Assembly: GCA_036274595.1 (NCBI GenBank)
Contig: DASUFL010000056.1
Location: 30,328-94,327, forward strand
Direction of reading: 5' to 3'
Origin: WS-9 sp036274595
GTDB lineage: Bacteria > Eisenbacteria > RBG-16-71-46 > SZUA-252
DNA length: 64,000 nucleotides
The notes below the pieces were generated by a model. It saw nothing but the letters and a program-made list of their open reading frames with translations. It did not search any database and was not told where the DNA came from. How positions within the stretch are numbered: position 1 is the stretch's first letter; every line of letters begins with the position of its first letter. Position numbers and translations under genes: made by a program. Positions 16,866 to 25,383 of the stretch are shown here, piece after piece.

Positions 16866-18860
16866 TCATGGATTCACCAGGAACTGATAGACGAGGACGG
16901 CCAGGAGCGTGAGCGCGATGTAGAGCACGTAGATCTGAACGCGTCCTTCCTGGATGCGCCGGAAGTGCCCGAGGCGCCGGCCCATCTCGTTCGCGATCGG
17001 CGTGACGACCCGCTCGCGGAAGGTGTCGGTCGTGGCGGTCGCGTGCGACGCCTGCGCGGGAAAGAGCCCCGTCGGCTTCAGGGACGAGATGCGCGTCCCC
17101 AGGACGGGGGCGAAGATCTCGAGAACAGGCTGCGCGAACGAGGAGCCGGTGTACTGCATGCGTGAAGTCGGGGCGGCGTAGCCGCAGCCCCACGTCGGAA
17201 CGCGCGCGGGCCGCCGCCGCGCGAGAAGGGCCGCCCGGGTGGCGAGAGCCAAGAGCGTGAGAACGAGGAAAGCCGCGGCCACCGCGGCGATCCTCGCGAG
17301 GATGGCGGCCGCGGTGTCCAGCTCGGCGGTGACGGCCGCCTTGGAGAGCGCTGATGCTGCATCGAGCTCCCCGATGGGCGCGGCCGTGGCGACGTAGGGC
17401 ACGGCCGGCGCGAGCGCGCGCAAGACCCAGGGCCCGCCGAGGCCGATCGCGAGGCAGAGCGCAGCCAGGATGGCCATCGGCGCGCGAAGGAGCGCGCCCG
17501 ACTCGTGGGCCTCGCGCGCGGCGGCGGTTCGTGCTTCCCCCAGGAACGCGATGCCGAACGCCCTCACGAAACAGACCGCGGCGAACCCGCCGATCAGGGC
17601 CAGCCCGGCAATGAGCACGAATCCGGACAGCGCGACCTGGCTCGACGAAACCGCCGCCGCGCGGAAGGGGCCCAGGAGGATCAGGAACTCTCCCAGGAAC
17701 CCGTTGAGCGGCGGGAGCCCCGCGATCGCCATGGCGCCCGTCAGGAAGACCCCTCCGGTCCAGGGCATGCGACGGAGGAGTCCCCCGAGACCCTCGATCT
17801 CCCCCGTGCCCGTCCCATGGATCAAGGAGCCCGCGGCGAGGAAGAGGAGCCCCTTGAAGAGGGCGTGATTCAAAACGTGGAGGAGCGCTCCCGCGAACCC
17901 GAGCGCCGCGAGGAACGGCACATGGTGGGACACGCCGATCAGACCCACGCCCATGCCGCACGCGATGATGCCGATGTTCTCGATGCTGGAATATGCGAGC
18001 AGCCGCTTCAGCTCGCTCTGCGCGAGCGCGTAGAGCACCCCCAGGATCCCGGAGATCAGGCCGATGCCGAGGAGGAGCCAACCCCACCAGGGAGGCGGCG
18101 GTCCGAGGAGCGGAAGCGTGCGCAGGAGCCCGTAGATTCCCATCTTGATCATCACGCCCGACATCACCGCGGAGACATGCGCCGGCGCGGCGGGGTGCGC
18201 CTCCGGAAGCCACATGTGGAGCGGCATGAGCCCCGCCTTGGTGCCGAAGCCCACGAGGGCGAGCAGGAAGAGCGCGCCAGGCGCGAGGAGCGGCGGGGCG
18301 GCGCCCTGCTCGATCGGGCCGAAGTCGAGCGAGCTGGACGTCCCGGAGAGCGCGAGGAAGAAGACCATGAGGAAGGCGGTGCCGATGTGCATCGCGATGA
18401 GGTAGGTCCGCCCGGCGTGCCGCACCTCGCGCCGGCCGTGGTGCAGCGTCACGAGGAAATAGGACGCGAGGGTCATGCCCTCCCACGCGACCAGGAACAG
18501 GATCCCGTTTCGCGCGACGACGACGAGCGCCATGCTGGCGATGAGAAGGTTGAACCAGAGCCACGCGGCGGTGCGGGCTCCGGCGTCGTGCCGGAGATAG
18601 CCTGCGCCGTAGATCGCGGCCAGAGCGGAGAGGCCAAAGACCAGCAGGAGGAAGAAGGCGGACAGCGGGTCGACCCCGACGCTGAAGGACGCGAGCGGGA
18701 TGCTCCAGGGGAGCGTGAGCGACTCCGGCGTGGACCGGAGGAGCACTCGGAACGCCGGGATCAGGCCGAGCGCGCACCCTAAGACCGCGCCGGCGGAGCC
18801 AACCCAGGCGGCGCGCCGTCCCCGGGAGAGCCATGACGACACGCCCGAGAGGACGAGCAC
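16866..18860 (-). CDS. Ehr complex antiporter-like membrane subunit (HyfB/NuoL-like)
   Basis: 664 residues from a GTG, probably the first gene of the Ehr operon. It has about 14-16 helices with hallmark antiporter motifs: LFLVAWEGMTLASYFLV with the TM5 Glu, LVGFGTKAGLMPLHMWLPEAH, AQSELKRLLAYSSIENIGIIACG and ALFKGLLFLAAGSLIHGTG. The long C-terminal part reaches past the antiporter fold and ends with a last helix (IYVLYIALTLLAVLVYQFL), as in HyfB. The in-frame sequence just upstream of the GTG also encodes a hydrophobic stretch (ISYVLLSVGV), so the true start may be a rare codon near 18887. Function by homology: ion translocation driven by the peripheral arm. Confidence 0.88.
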   Translation of the reverse strand: MLVLSGVSSWLSRGRRAAWVGSAGAVLGCALGLIPAFRVLLRSTPESLTLPWSIPLASFSVGVDPLSAFFLLLVFGLSALAAIYGAGYLRHDAGARTAAWLWFNLLIASMALVVVARNGILFLVAWEGMTLASYFLVTLHHGRREVRHAGRTYLIAMHIGTAFLMVFFLALSGTSSSLDFGPIEQGAAPPLLAPGALFLLALVGFGTKAGLMPLHMWLPEAHPAAPAHVSAVMSGVMIKMGIYGLLRTLPLLGPPPPWWGWLLLGIGLISGILGVLYALAQSELKRLLAYSSIENIGIIACGMGVGLIGVSHHVPFLAALGFAGALLHVLNHALFKGLLFLAAGSLIHGTGTGEIEGLGGLLRRMPWTGGVFLTGAMAIAGLPPLNGFLGEFLILLGPFRAAAVSSSQVALSGFVLIAGLALIGGFAAVCFVRAFGIAFLGEARTAAAREAHESGALLRAPMAILAALCLAIGLGGPWVLRALAPAVPYVATAAPIGELDAASALSKAAVTAELDTAAAILARIAAVAAAFLVLTLLALATRAALLARRRPARVPTWGCGYAAPTSRMQYTGSSFAQPVLEIFAPVLGTRISSLKPTGLFPAQASHATATTDTFRERVVTPIANEMGRRLGHFRRIQEGRVQIYVLYIALTLLAVLVYQFLVNP

Positions 18861-18946
18861 TCCTACCGAGAGCAGAACGTAGGAAATCGGGCGAGCCCCT
18901 TGCCTAGTTCGTGATGTTCACGGATCGCCCGCTCAACGAGACAAAC

Positions 18947-18978
18947 GGGCCGGCCGCACGTTAGCAGCCGGCGGGCCC
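18947..18978 (-). terminator. Possible terminator after the DUF5916 gene
   Basis: GC-rich imperfect hairpin: GCCGGC-containing arms at about 18967-18978 and 18947-18954 around a 12-base loop, followed on the minus strand by GTTTGTCTC. The U run is poor, so efficiency is doubtful. It sits between the end of the DUF5916 gene and the start of the Ehr operon. Confidence 0.35.
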
Positions 18979-18995
18979 CGATTCAAGCCCGGGCG

Positions 18996-21599
18996 TCAGA
19001 TCGCGATCCAGTAGGTGACCTTGGCGAGGACCCGGTTCTCGGGCTCGTTGTGGAAGGCCTGGCCCCCGCCGATGTCGGGGCTGAAGTGGGTGCTGCCCAT
19101 GTTGTACCGGTCTTCGTAGGTCGAGCGGCTCTGGGTCCAGACGAGGTAGAACGTGCTCCCCGGCCGGTACTCCCAGCGGTAGACCAGGTTCAGGTTGACC
19201 GCCGCGTAGCTGAAGTCCCAGTCGTTGACCGTGTAGCCGGGCTGCCCGGACTGCACGATCACGGGATCGGCGAACGGCAGGAAGTCGTAGCTGTCGGGGT
19301 GGATCAGCTCGCGAACCCGCGTGTAGTCGCCCGTCGTGATGAAGGGCTGCGCGTAGATCTCCAGCGACTGGTTCCGGCTGAAGAGGACGTTGGACCGGAG
19401 CGTGATGTCGAACGTCTCCTGGTGGATGTCGCCGAAGATGTAGCTGGTCCCGCCGATCCCGCGCGCGTTCGGATAGTCGGCCGAATTCAGGTTCGCGAGC
19501 CACTGGGTGTCGTCGATACGGCGGTCGAAGTTCAGCGAGATCGAGTGGTTGATCGAGCTCGACTGGTTCCACTTCACCGTGCCGGTGTAGTGGTTCCCGA
19601 TGTTCTTGGCCGTGTCGACGAAGTAGTTGCCCTCGAGGGTCAGGACGAAGTTCTTCCTCGAGTCGCTCGAGATGCCCATCCAGCCGCCGTACGTGTGGGG
19701 CTCCCGGATCAGCGGGCCGCCTCTGGTTTCGTACCGGTGCGTTCCCTCCCCGTTGTACGAGAGCCCCATCCAGAACTCCCGGTAGTTGCGGAACTGGAGC
19801 CACGTGCTCGTCTCGACGTGCGAGTACTGTGGGTGCGCGGCGCCGTACGACCACGCCGGCAGCCCCGTGTTGACGTCGTATCCGGTCCGCGCCGCGTAGA
19901 TCCAGCTCCGATTCGCGTTCAGGTTGAACTCGCCCCGATTCCAGGTCTTGCTCTTCCCCTCGGGGTTGTACGGCTTGTAGAGGTAGACGCTCGTATTGAT
20001 CTCGTCGGGGGACTCGAGGAAGCCCATGTCGTTGATCTGGAGCTTGTCCGACTCCCACCGTCCGCTGATCCCGCCCTGGAGCTTCCCACCGCGCTTGCGA
20101 ATGTCGAGCGCGCCTCCTGTGCCGTACGCCGGGGCGCCGGTGATCGTGGGATCGGACGTCGACGTCTCCGGGTCGATGATCGAGCCCACCATGGACCCTT
20201 GCATGTTGAACTGGCGGTTCTTCGAGTTGAGATCGAAGTCGAACCCGCTCGTGTAGGCCTCGCGCGATCCCGCGTCGCCGTAGAGGTCGCGGCTCCCGGT
20301 GCGGAGCACCGCAGTCTGCATCAGGTTGAACCGGTTCCGTCCGCCCGTGAACTCCTTGCCGAAGCGCCCCACGAAGTAGCGCGTGAGCTGGCCGCCGTTC
20401 TTGAACAGGTTGTGCGCCTGCCCCTCCTGCGTGATGTCCGTGGAGGCGGCGAGGGCGGCGACCGAGACGCCGCCGAAGCTCTTGCCCGTCAGCTTGGCCG
20501 CGTAGCGGATGCGCGTGTTCTCGTCCCCCGTCCCGATGCGTCGCGAATAGAAGAGATTGAAGTCGGGATGCTGGAAGAAGCGGCTCCCCTCGATGAAGAA
20601 GGGCCGCTTCTCGTCGTAGAACGTCTCGAACGGCGAGAGATTGAGGACGGCCGGATCGGCTTCGACCTGGCCGAAATCGGGCTGCACGGTCGCGTTGAGC
20701 GAGAGGTCGGGGGTGATGCCGTACCGAACGTCCGCCCCCACGTTGCGGAACCCGTGCACGTCATCTCCCGACCCCTGGATGCTCGGATCCGTGGCGCTCT
20801 GGACGAAGTAGGGAAGGAGCTCGATCTGGCGCGGCGAATGGACGCTCGCCAGCCCGGTCAGATTGCCCCACCGGCTCACCGTGCCGTGCTCCTTCCGATC
20901 CCAGATCACCCACCCGGTGTTCTCGCCCCGCCCCTGCATGTACCGATAGACCTGGAGCCCCCACGTCATCACGGGCTCGGTGCGATACTTGATCGCGGAG
21001 AAGGGAATGCGGATCTCGGCGTACCAGCCCCGCTCGTCGCGCGAGGTCTCCGCCTGCCAGACCGCGTCCCAGTCCACGTCGGTATCGCCGTCGTTGAAGA
21101 TGTAGGCGTCCTGCTGGACGCCGGTCGCGCTGACCTTGAAGTTGTAGCCCGTCGTGTGGTCGTGATACGGGTCGATGAACACGCTCACGATGTCGCAGCC
21201 CGCGTCGCGATCGCGGCGTGAGAGCTTGGCGACGATCTTCGACGGATCCTTCTCGAGGCACGCGATCCCGAAGTAGACCGCGTCCTCGTCGTAGACCACC
21301 TTGAACACCGTCTGCTCCGACGGCTCGGCGCCGCGATCCGGGTCCCACTGGCGAAATCCGCGCGCCGCGGGGACGTCCTTCCAGGCTAACTCGTCGAGCT
21401 TGCCGTCGAGGTTCACGTTGCCGCTGCCGTTCAGGCGGTGCGCCGAGACCGTCGGGGCCGCGGCCCGACGCCCGTCCGAGCTGTCCGTGTCCGCCCCGCC
21501 CGGGATCGCGGGGTCGAAACCCTCGAAACCCTGAGCGGCGGGGGCGAAGAGGAGCGCCGCCGCGAGGCCGAGGAGGCCGGAAACTCGTTTGTGCCGCAT
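18996..21599 (-). CDS. DUF5916 outer-membrane protein with family 9-like carbohydrate-binding domain
   Basis: 867 residues. The signal peptide is MRHKRVSGLLGLAAALLFAPA with a cleavable Ala-rich end. Residues about 50-230 are a CBM9-like beta sandwich (NVNLDGKLDELAWKDV, FKVVYDEDAVYFGIAC, WYAEIRIPFSAIKY). The remaining 600 residues match the DUF5916 barrel type (LLPYFVQSATD, DVRYGITPDLSLNATVQPDFGQVEADPAVLNLSPFETFYDEKRPF, split here only for description). Many family members sit near peptidases or TonB-type systems; their role is unknown, probably surface binding or transport. The ATG at 21599 directly precedes the signal peptide. The gene stands alone, with 123 bases to the Rieske oxygenase gene upstream. 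Confidence 0.88.
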   Translation of the reverse strand: MRHKRVSGLLGLAAALLFAPAAQGFEGFDPAIPGGADTDSSDGRRAAAPTVSAHRLNGSGNVNLDGKLDELAWKDVPAARGFRQWDPDRGAEPSEQTVFKVVYDEDAVYFGIACLEKDPSKIVAKLSRRDRDAGCDIVSVFIDPYHDHTTGYNFKVSATGVQQDAYIFNDGDTDVDWDAVWQAETSRDERGWYAEIRIPFSAIKYRTEPVMTWGLQVYRYMQGRGENTGWVIWDRKEHGTVSRWGNLTGLASVHSPRQIELLPYFVQSATDPSIQGSGDDVHGFRNVGADVRYGITPDLSLNATVQPDFGQVEADPAVLNLSPFETFYDEKRPFFIEGSRFFQHPDFNLFYSRRIGTGDENTRIRYAAKLTGKSFGGVSVAALAASTDITQEGQAHNLFKNGGQLTRYFVGRFGKEFTGGRNRFNLMQTAVLRTGSRDLYGDAGSREAYTSGFDFDLNSKNRQFNMQGSMVGSIIDPETSTSDPTITGAPAYGTGGALDIRKRGGKLQGGISGRWESDKLQINDMGFLESPDEINTSVYLYKPYNPEGKSKTWNRGEFNLNANRSWIYAARTGYDVNTGLPAWSYGAAHPQYSHVETSTWLQFRNYREFWMGLSYNGEGTHRYETRGGPLIREPHTYGGWMGISSDSRKNFVLTLEGNYFVDTAKNIGNHYTGTVKWNQSSSINHSISLNFDRRIDDTQWLANLNSADYPNARGIGGTSYIFGDIHQETFDITLRSNVLFSRNQSLEIYAQPFITTGDYTRVRELIHPDSYDFLPFADPVIVQSGQPGYTVNDWDFSYAAVNLNLVYRWEYRPGSTFYLVWTQSRSTYEDRYNMGSTHFSPDIGGGQAFHNEPENRVLAKVTYWIAI

Positions 21600-21722
21600 A
21601 GGGATCGACTCCTTGGCGAAACGGGCTCGAAAGCGGGAACGCGCCGGAGGGAACGCTCACCTCGAGTACGTGGACCGGAATGTATTCGTTTCGACAGAGG
21701 GGAGGGGGAAAGCGTTGAAAGA

Positions 21723-22829
21723 CTAGCCCGAGGTTCCGTCCTCGGCCAGCGATTCCATGAGGAGCTGGTGGAAGTGGTGGACCCCCTGCTCCCGCTTGGG
21801 GGAATAGCGGCCCCGGTCGTAGAGCCTGGACCGAACGCCCTTCTGGACGCTCTCCACCACGGATTCGTCCTCGCGCTCCACGCGATCGAGCGCGGCCCCC
21901 GCGCCGCGGTCGAGCTTGGACGGATCCCACACGAAGGGGAGGAAGTGGACCTTGGTGCGGTCGACCGCGAGCGGGCGGACCACGTTGATCGAGATCCCCC
22001 ACGGATAGAAGTTGAACATCGTGTTCGGGAAGAGCCACCAGTAGTAGGCGCCGATCCGCTGACCATCGTCGGGATGACCCGCGGGGAGCTCGAACGCGTC
22101 CTCGCCGTCCGCGGCCACGCCGACCTGAAGGTTGGAGAGCGGGAAGACCTCGGTGCGGTAGCTCCCGTAGTCGAGCGCCCCCGCGAGTCCCGCGTGGACG
22201 AAGGGAATGTGGAAGCCTTCGAGGTAGTTGTCACAATAGAGCGCCCAGTTCGCGCGGACCACGTACTCGCGCGCGCGCGTGGCGTCGAACGACGATTCGC
22301 GAATGGGAAGGAAGCCGCACCGCTCGCGCATCGGCTGGATGAGCTTGTCGAGCGTTGTGGCCGGGTCGAGGGAGGCGAAGATGAATCGCTCCCATTCCGC
22401 GTACGGAACCTTGGGAAGGTTGTCCGCGGCGGATGGAAATCCCTCGGCGCCGTCGAACTCCGGCATCGACTGGAATGTCCCGTCGAGCGTGAACCGGCGC
22501 CCGTGGTACCGGCACCGAAGGACCTGGGCGACCGCGTCGCCTTCCGCGACCAGGTTGCCCCGGTGCGTGCAGACGTTGGAGAGGCAGTGGAGCTGGTCCT
22601 TGGAATCCCGGGTCAGGAGGAGCGGCTCGTCGAGGAACCCCTCGAGGAGCGTGACCGGATGGACCGCCCCCGGCACGCGCACCCGCTCGAGGTCGGCCAC
22701 GAACTGCCAGGAGCGCGCGAAGACACGCTCCCGGATCCGGTCGAACACGGCCGGGTCCGCGTAGAAGCGGGAGGGCAGGGTGTGGGCCCTGCGGATGTCG
22801 GATTCTGCTTGGGTGGACGCGGGGTTCAG
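21723..22829 (-). CDS. Rieske-type ring-hydroxylating oxygenase alpha subunit
   Basis: About 368 residues. The Rieske [2Fe-2S] ligands are CTHRGNL and CRYHGRRF (C-x-H with C-x2-H). The SRPBCC catalytic domain carries the mononuclear iron motif in NYLEGFHIPFVH. The family (choline monooxygenase / aromatic dioxygenase alpha subunits) needs a separate reductase, and none is nearby; the substrate is unknown. The frame is open back to a GTG at 22913, but a CTG at 22829 has a good GAGGAGA site 5 bases upstream and gives MNPASTQAESDIRRAHTLPS, the usual amount of sequence before LPSRFYADP. The start is therefore uncertain. The family is usually 350-420 residues. Confidence 0.85.
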   Translation of the reverse strand: MNPASTQAESDIRRAHTLPSRFYADPAVFDRIRERVFARSWQFVADLERVRVPGAVHPVTLLEGFLDEPLLLTRDSKDQLHCLSNVCTHRGNLVAEGDAVAQVLRCRYHGRRFTLDGTFQSMPEFDGAEGFPSAADNLPKVPYAEWERFIFASLDPATTLDKLIQPMRERCGFLPIRESSFDATRAREYVVRANWALYCDNYLEGFHIPFVHAGLAGALDYGSYRTEVFPLSNLQVGVAADGEDAFELPAGHPDDGQRIGAYYWWLFPNTMFNFYPWGISINVVRPLAVDRTKVHFLPFVWDPSKLDRGAGAALDRVEREDESVVESVQKGVRSRLYDRGRYSPKREQGVHHFHQLLMESLAEDGTSG

Positions 22830-23006
22830 GGCTCTCTCCTCAGAGCGTTTCGGCGCGCTCCAGCCGGAAAACGAGTGCCATACTATAGATAAGTTTGCGG
22901 CCACCCGCAGCACCCGCGATTGTCGCTCCGTGCACCTCCCTAAGTACCTTCCGCTGGTCCACTTTCGTCCCCGGTCATGGTCGCACGCCCTTCTGCCGAT
23001 ACCTTG

Positions 23007-23012
23007 TATACT
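23007..23012 (+). promoter_or_regulatory. Possible -10 element (TATACT) upstream of the acyl-CoA dehydrogenase
   Basis: TATACT lies 53 bases before the fadE start in an otherwise GC-rich leader and fits a sigma-70 -10 box. No good -35 box is present at 16-18 bases upstream, so this is weak evidence. Confidence 0.3.
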
Positions 23013-23064
23013 CGATAGCAGTTAGCGCCGTTTTCCAGGGACCGGAACAAGGGGTGATTCGAGC

Positions 23065-25341
23065 ATGGTTCTCCTCTATGTCCTGATCGCCATCGCGATC
23101 GTCTTCGCCGTGCCGCCCATCCGCCGCGCTCTCGTCACTCGCTGGGTCATGCCCATCCTGGCCGGGGCTCTCCCGAAGATGGGCGAAACAGAGCGCATCG
23201 CGCTCGAGGCGGGGACGGTCTGGTGGGACGCCGAGCTCTTCTCGGGCCGACCGCGCTGGAAGAAGCTCCTCGAGTTCAAGCCGAAGCCGCTCAGTCCCAA
23301 GGAGCGGGCGTTCCTCGACGGGCCGGTCGAGGAGCTGTGCCGCATGGTCCACGACTGGGACGTCCTCCAGAAGGGGGACCTCTCACCCGAGACCTGGGCC
23401 CACCTCAAGAAGCATCGCTTCTTCGGCATGATCATCCCCGAGTCGTATGGCGGCCTCGGCTTCTCCGCGCTCGCGCACTCGGCGGTGATCACGAAGATCT
23501 CCAGCCGCAGCGTGACCGCCGCGGTCACGGCGATGGTGCCGAACTCGCTCGGGCCGGCCGAGCTCCTCCTCCATTACGGGACGGAAGCGCAGAAGAACCA
23601 CTATCTGCCACGCCTCGCGACGGCGGAGGAGATCCCGTGCTTCGCGCTCACCGAGCCGGGCGCGGGGAGCGACGCGACGGCGCAGCGGAGCGAGGGGGTC
23701 GTCTGCAAGGGGACGTTCGAGGGGCGCGAAGTCCTCGGCATGCGTCTCAACTGGAACAAGCGCTACATCACGCTGGCTCCGGCGGCCACGGTGCTCGGCC
23801 TCGCCTTCCGCCTTCGCGATCCCGACAAGCTGCTCGGCGGCAAGGAAGATCTCGGGATCACGTGCGCGCTCCTGCCGGCCCGTCTTCCGGGCGTGATGAT
23901 CGGTGAGCGGCACGATCCGCTCGGCGTGCCGTTCCTGAACGGCCCCACGTTCGGCACCGACGTCTTCGCCCCGCTCGACTTCATCATCGGCGGCCCCGCG
24001 AATGCGGGGAAGGGCTGGCGGATGCTCATGGACTGCCTCGCGGCGGGGCGAGGCATCTCGCTGCCGTCCCTCTCGGTGGGTGCCTCGGAGCTCGCGGCGC
24101 GCACGACCAGCGCGTACGCGAACGTGCGCGAGCAGTTTGGCCTTCCGATCGGGCGCTTCGAGGGGATCGAGGAGCCGCTCGCGCGCATCGCGGGCTTGAC
24201 GTACATGCTGGACGCCGCGCGCAAGCTCACCGCCGGCGCCATCGACGCGGGCGAGAAGCCGGCCGTGATCTCCGCGATCGTGAAGCGCTACGCCACCGAG
24301 GGCATGCGCGCGGTCGTGAACGACGCGATGGACATCCAGGCGGGCGCGGCGATCAGCCGCGGGCCGCGCAACATCCTCTCGTCAGCGTATGCGTCGGTGC
24401 CGGTCGGGATCACGGTCGAGGGGGCGAACATCCTCACGCGGTCGCTCATCGTGTACGGCCAGGGTGCGATCCGCTGCCATCCGTACGTGCAGTCGGAGAT
24501 GCGCGCCGTGGCGGAGAAGGATCTCGTCGCGTTCGATCGCGCGTTCTTCGGACACGTGGGGCACACGATCGGGACGGGATTCCGAGCCTTCGGGATGGCG
24601 ATCTTCGGCGGCGGCACGGGCGGCTCCGGTGTGAGCGGCCCCGCGGGGCCGATGTTCGGAAAGCTCTCGCGCTACGCCGCGGCCTTCGCGCTGGTCTCGG
24701 ACGCGGCCATGGTCACGCTGGGCGGCACGTTGAAGCGGCGCGAGCGGCTGAGCGGCCGGCTGGCCGATGCGCTCGCGTGGATGTACATCGCATCGGCGAT
24801 GCTGAAGCGCTTCGTCGACGACGGCCAGCCAAAGCGCGACCTGCCGTACGCGCGCTGGGCGGCCGCGCATGCGTTCCATCAGATCGAGGTCGCGCTCACG
24901 GGCGTGCTCGAAAATCTCCCGAGCCGACCCGCCGCGTGGCTCCTCCGCCTTGTCGCGTTCCCGCTCGGAGCGCACGTGCGTCCCGTGCCCGATCGCGAAG
25001 TCGCGGCCGTCGCGCACAGCGTGCTGAGCGATGCCGAAGCGCGCGAGCACCTCACCGCCGACATCTTCGTTCCGCCGCCGGGCGAGCCGGGGCTGGGGGC
25101 GCTCGAGGCCGCCTACCGCCTGGCGATGGCCGCCGCGCCCGCCGAGAAGAAGCTCAAGGATGCGATCCGCGCGCGGAAGCTCAAGCCGCTCGACGGCTGC
25201 GCGCTCTTCGACGCCGGAGTCGAGGCGGGGCTGATCTCGGACGCCGAGCGCCGGCAGCTCTGCGAGGCGCTCAAGGCCCGCGAGGACGTGGTCCAGGTGG
25301 ACGCCTTCGGGGCGAAGGAGTACGCCGAGCAGAGGCGGTAA
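23065..25341 (+). CDS. fadE: Acyl-CoA dehydrogenase, FadE type
   Basis: 758 residues. An N-terminal membrane segment (LLYVLIAIAIVFAVPPI) is followed by WWDAELFSGRPRWKKLL, a hallmark of the long FadE type rather than the 380-residue soluble enzymes. Central FAD/acyl-CoA dehydrogenase motifs are PESYGGLGFSALAH, CFALTEPGAGSDAT and NWNKRYITLAP. ITVEGANILTRSLIVYGQGAIRCHPY holds the region of the catalytic glutamate (two overlapping blocks described together). The C-terminal 280 residues fit DUF1974. It catalyses the first oxidation step of fatty acid beta-oxidation at the membrane. It is monocistronic, with 42 bases to the converging MFS/spermidine-synthase-like gene. Confidence 0.92.
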   Translation: MVLLYVLIAIAIVFAVPPIRRALVTRWVMPILAGALPKMGETERIALEAGTVWWDAELFSGRPRWKKLLEFKPKPLSPKERAFLDGPVEELCRMVHDWDVLQKGDLSPETWAHLKKHRFFGMIIPESYGGLGFSALAHSAVITKISSRSVTAAVTAMVPNSLGPAELLLHYGTEAQKNHYLPRLATAEEIPCFALTEPGAGSDATAQRSEGVVCKGTFEGREVLGMRLNWNKRYITLAPAATVLGLAFRLRDPDKLLGGKEDLGITCALLPARLPGVMIGERHDPLGVPFLNGPTFGTDVFAPLDFIIGGPANAGKGWRMLMDCLAAGRGISLPSLSVGASELAARTTSAYANVREQFGLPIGRFEGIEEPLARIAGLTYMLDAARKLTAGAIDAGEKPAVISAIVKRYATEGMRAVVNDAMDIQAGAAISRGPRNILSSAYASVPVGITVEGANILTRSLIVYGQGAIRCHPYVQSEMRAVAEKDLVAFDRAFFGHVGHTIGTGFRAFGMAIFGGGTGGSGVSGPAGPMFGKLSRYAAAFALVSDAAMVTLGGTLKRRERLSGRLADALAWMYIASAMLKRFVDDGQPKRDLPYARWAAAHAFHQIEVALTGVLENLPSRPAAWLLRLVAFPLGAHVRPVPDREVAAVAHSVLSDAEAREHLTADIFVPPPGEPGLGALEAAYRLAMAAAPAEKKLKDAIRARKLKPLDGCALFDAGVEAGLISDAERRQLCEALKAREDVVQVDAFGAKEYAEQRR

Positions 25342-25383
25342 GCGCCCACGGCGCTGACACGGACACCGGCCGGGGCCCGACGT

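Noticed and set aside
11539..18860. Functional group 4 NiFe hydrogenase or formate hydrogenlyase
   Set aside because: The NiFe-binding cysteines are missing and no maturation genes lie nearby.
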